The translations under genes and the position numbers were made by a program. From Nitriliruptoraceae bacterium (lineage in GTDB: Bacteria > Actinomycetota > Nitriliruptoria > Nitriliruptorales > Nitriliruptoraceae), in contig SLQK01000142.1 of the NCBI GenBank assembly GCA_007131525.1, positions 1 through 21,895 of the forward strand: DNA of 21,895 bases. The letters are read 5' to 3'. Below the pieces are notes generated by a model, which did not search any database, was not told the DNA's origin, and saw nothing but the letters and a program-made list of their open reading frames with translations. Below are positions 21,881 through 21,895 of this stretch, piece after piece; position 1 is the stretch's first letter, and the number at the start of each line of letters is the position of its first letter.

Positions 21881-21895
21881 ATGAACCACCTCTTC
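21881..21895 (+). CDS. Start of the next gene in the cytochrome operon (3' partial, 5 codons)
   Basis: An ATG with GGGAG 7 nt upstream opens 16 bp after the Rieske stop and reads MNHLF to the window end. Too little is present to name it. A missing c-type cytochrome would be expected near here, but this is a guess. Confidence 0.45.

Overview
The window is very GC-rich (above 70% by eye), uses many GTG starts, packs genes with 4-bp ATGA/GTGA overlaps and carries gene neighbourhoods typical of Actinomycetota. From memory, several neighbours recur in the same order in Mycobacterium tuberculosis around Rv0498-Rv0512: a TIM-barrel isomerase, a small excisionase-type regulator, a GalE-like SDR, a PlsC-type acyltransferase, a glutaredoxin-like protein, then hemA-hemC-hemD-hemB. 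The split, b6-type cytochrome b at the right end is not what mycobacteria or streptomycetes use, so a deep-branching actinobacterium (for example Nitriliruptoria-like) is my guess. No tRNA, rRNA, CRISPR, IS element or prophage is visible.

Layout. Positions 1-2704: the end of a membrane-fusion (HlyD/MacA-like) protein, a LolD/MacB-type ATPase and a FtsX/MacB-type permease form one overlapping export operon. Positions 2824-4072: acuC with its own promoter-like element and a foldable leader. Positions 4156-7188: an inverted repeat and promoter ahead of a small excisionase-family regulator, then a GalE-like SDR lacking the Tyr/Lys catalytic pair, overlapping an acyltransferase with an unusual N-terminal Cys3His motif. 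Positions 7195-9114, minus strand: a CAP-domain secreted protein, a sugar-phosphate isomerase-like TIM barrel with an apparently leaderless promoter, and an overlooked 30-residue membrane peptide gene.

Positions 9400-18366 are a tetrapyrrole island: glutaredoxin-like protein, the redox repressor rex, then hemA, hemC and hemD (coupled by overlaps), a BrkB/YihY membrane protein, hemB overlapping a glycerophosphodiester phosphodiesterase, and hemL. Together HemA, HemL, HemB, HemC and HemD run the C5 route from glutamyl-tRNA to uroporphyrinogen III. Rex (NADH/NAD+ sensor) next to hemA suggests that heme supply is tied to respiratory state.

Positions 18367 to the end: after a compact terminator/promoter junction comes a respiratory operon made of an unrecognised 170-residue three-helix membrane protein, a 2[4Fe-4S] ferredoxin, a cytochrome b6-type subunit, a subunit-IV-type protein with a long hydrophilic N-terminus, and a Tat-type Rieske protein. 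The b subunit has the b6f hallmarks (His-X14-His in helix D, a Cys at the heme c_i position, a GISGPL end), while the Qo motif is APWY instead of PEWY. This ferredoxin-bearing split-b complex is the best candidate in the window for something not well described. Recurrent TA(C/G)NNT hexamers in the gaps look like the -10 elements of most transcription units.
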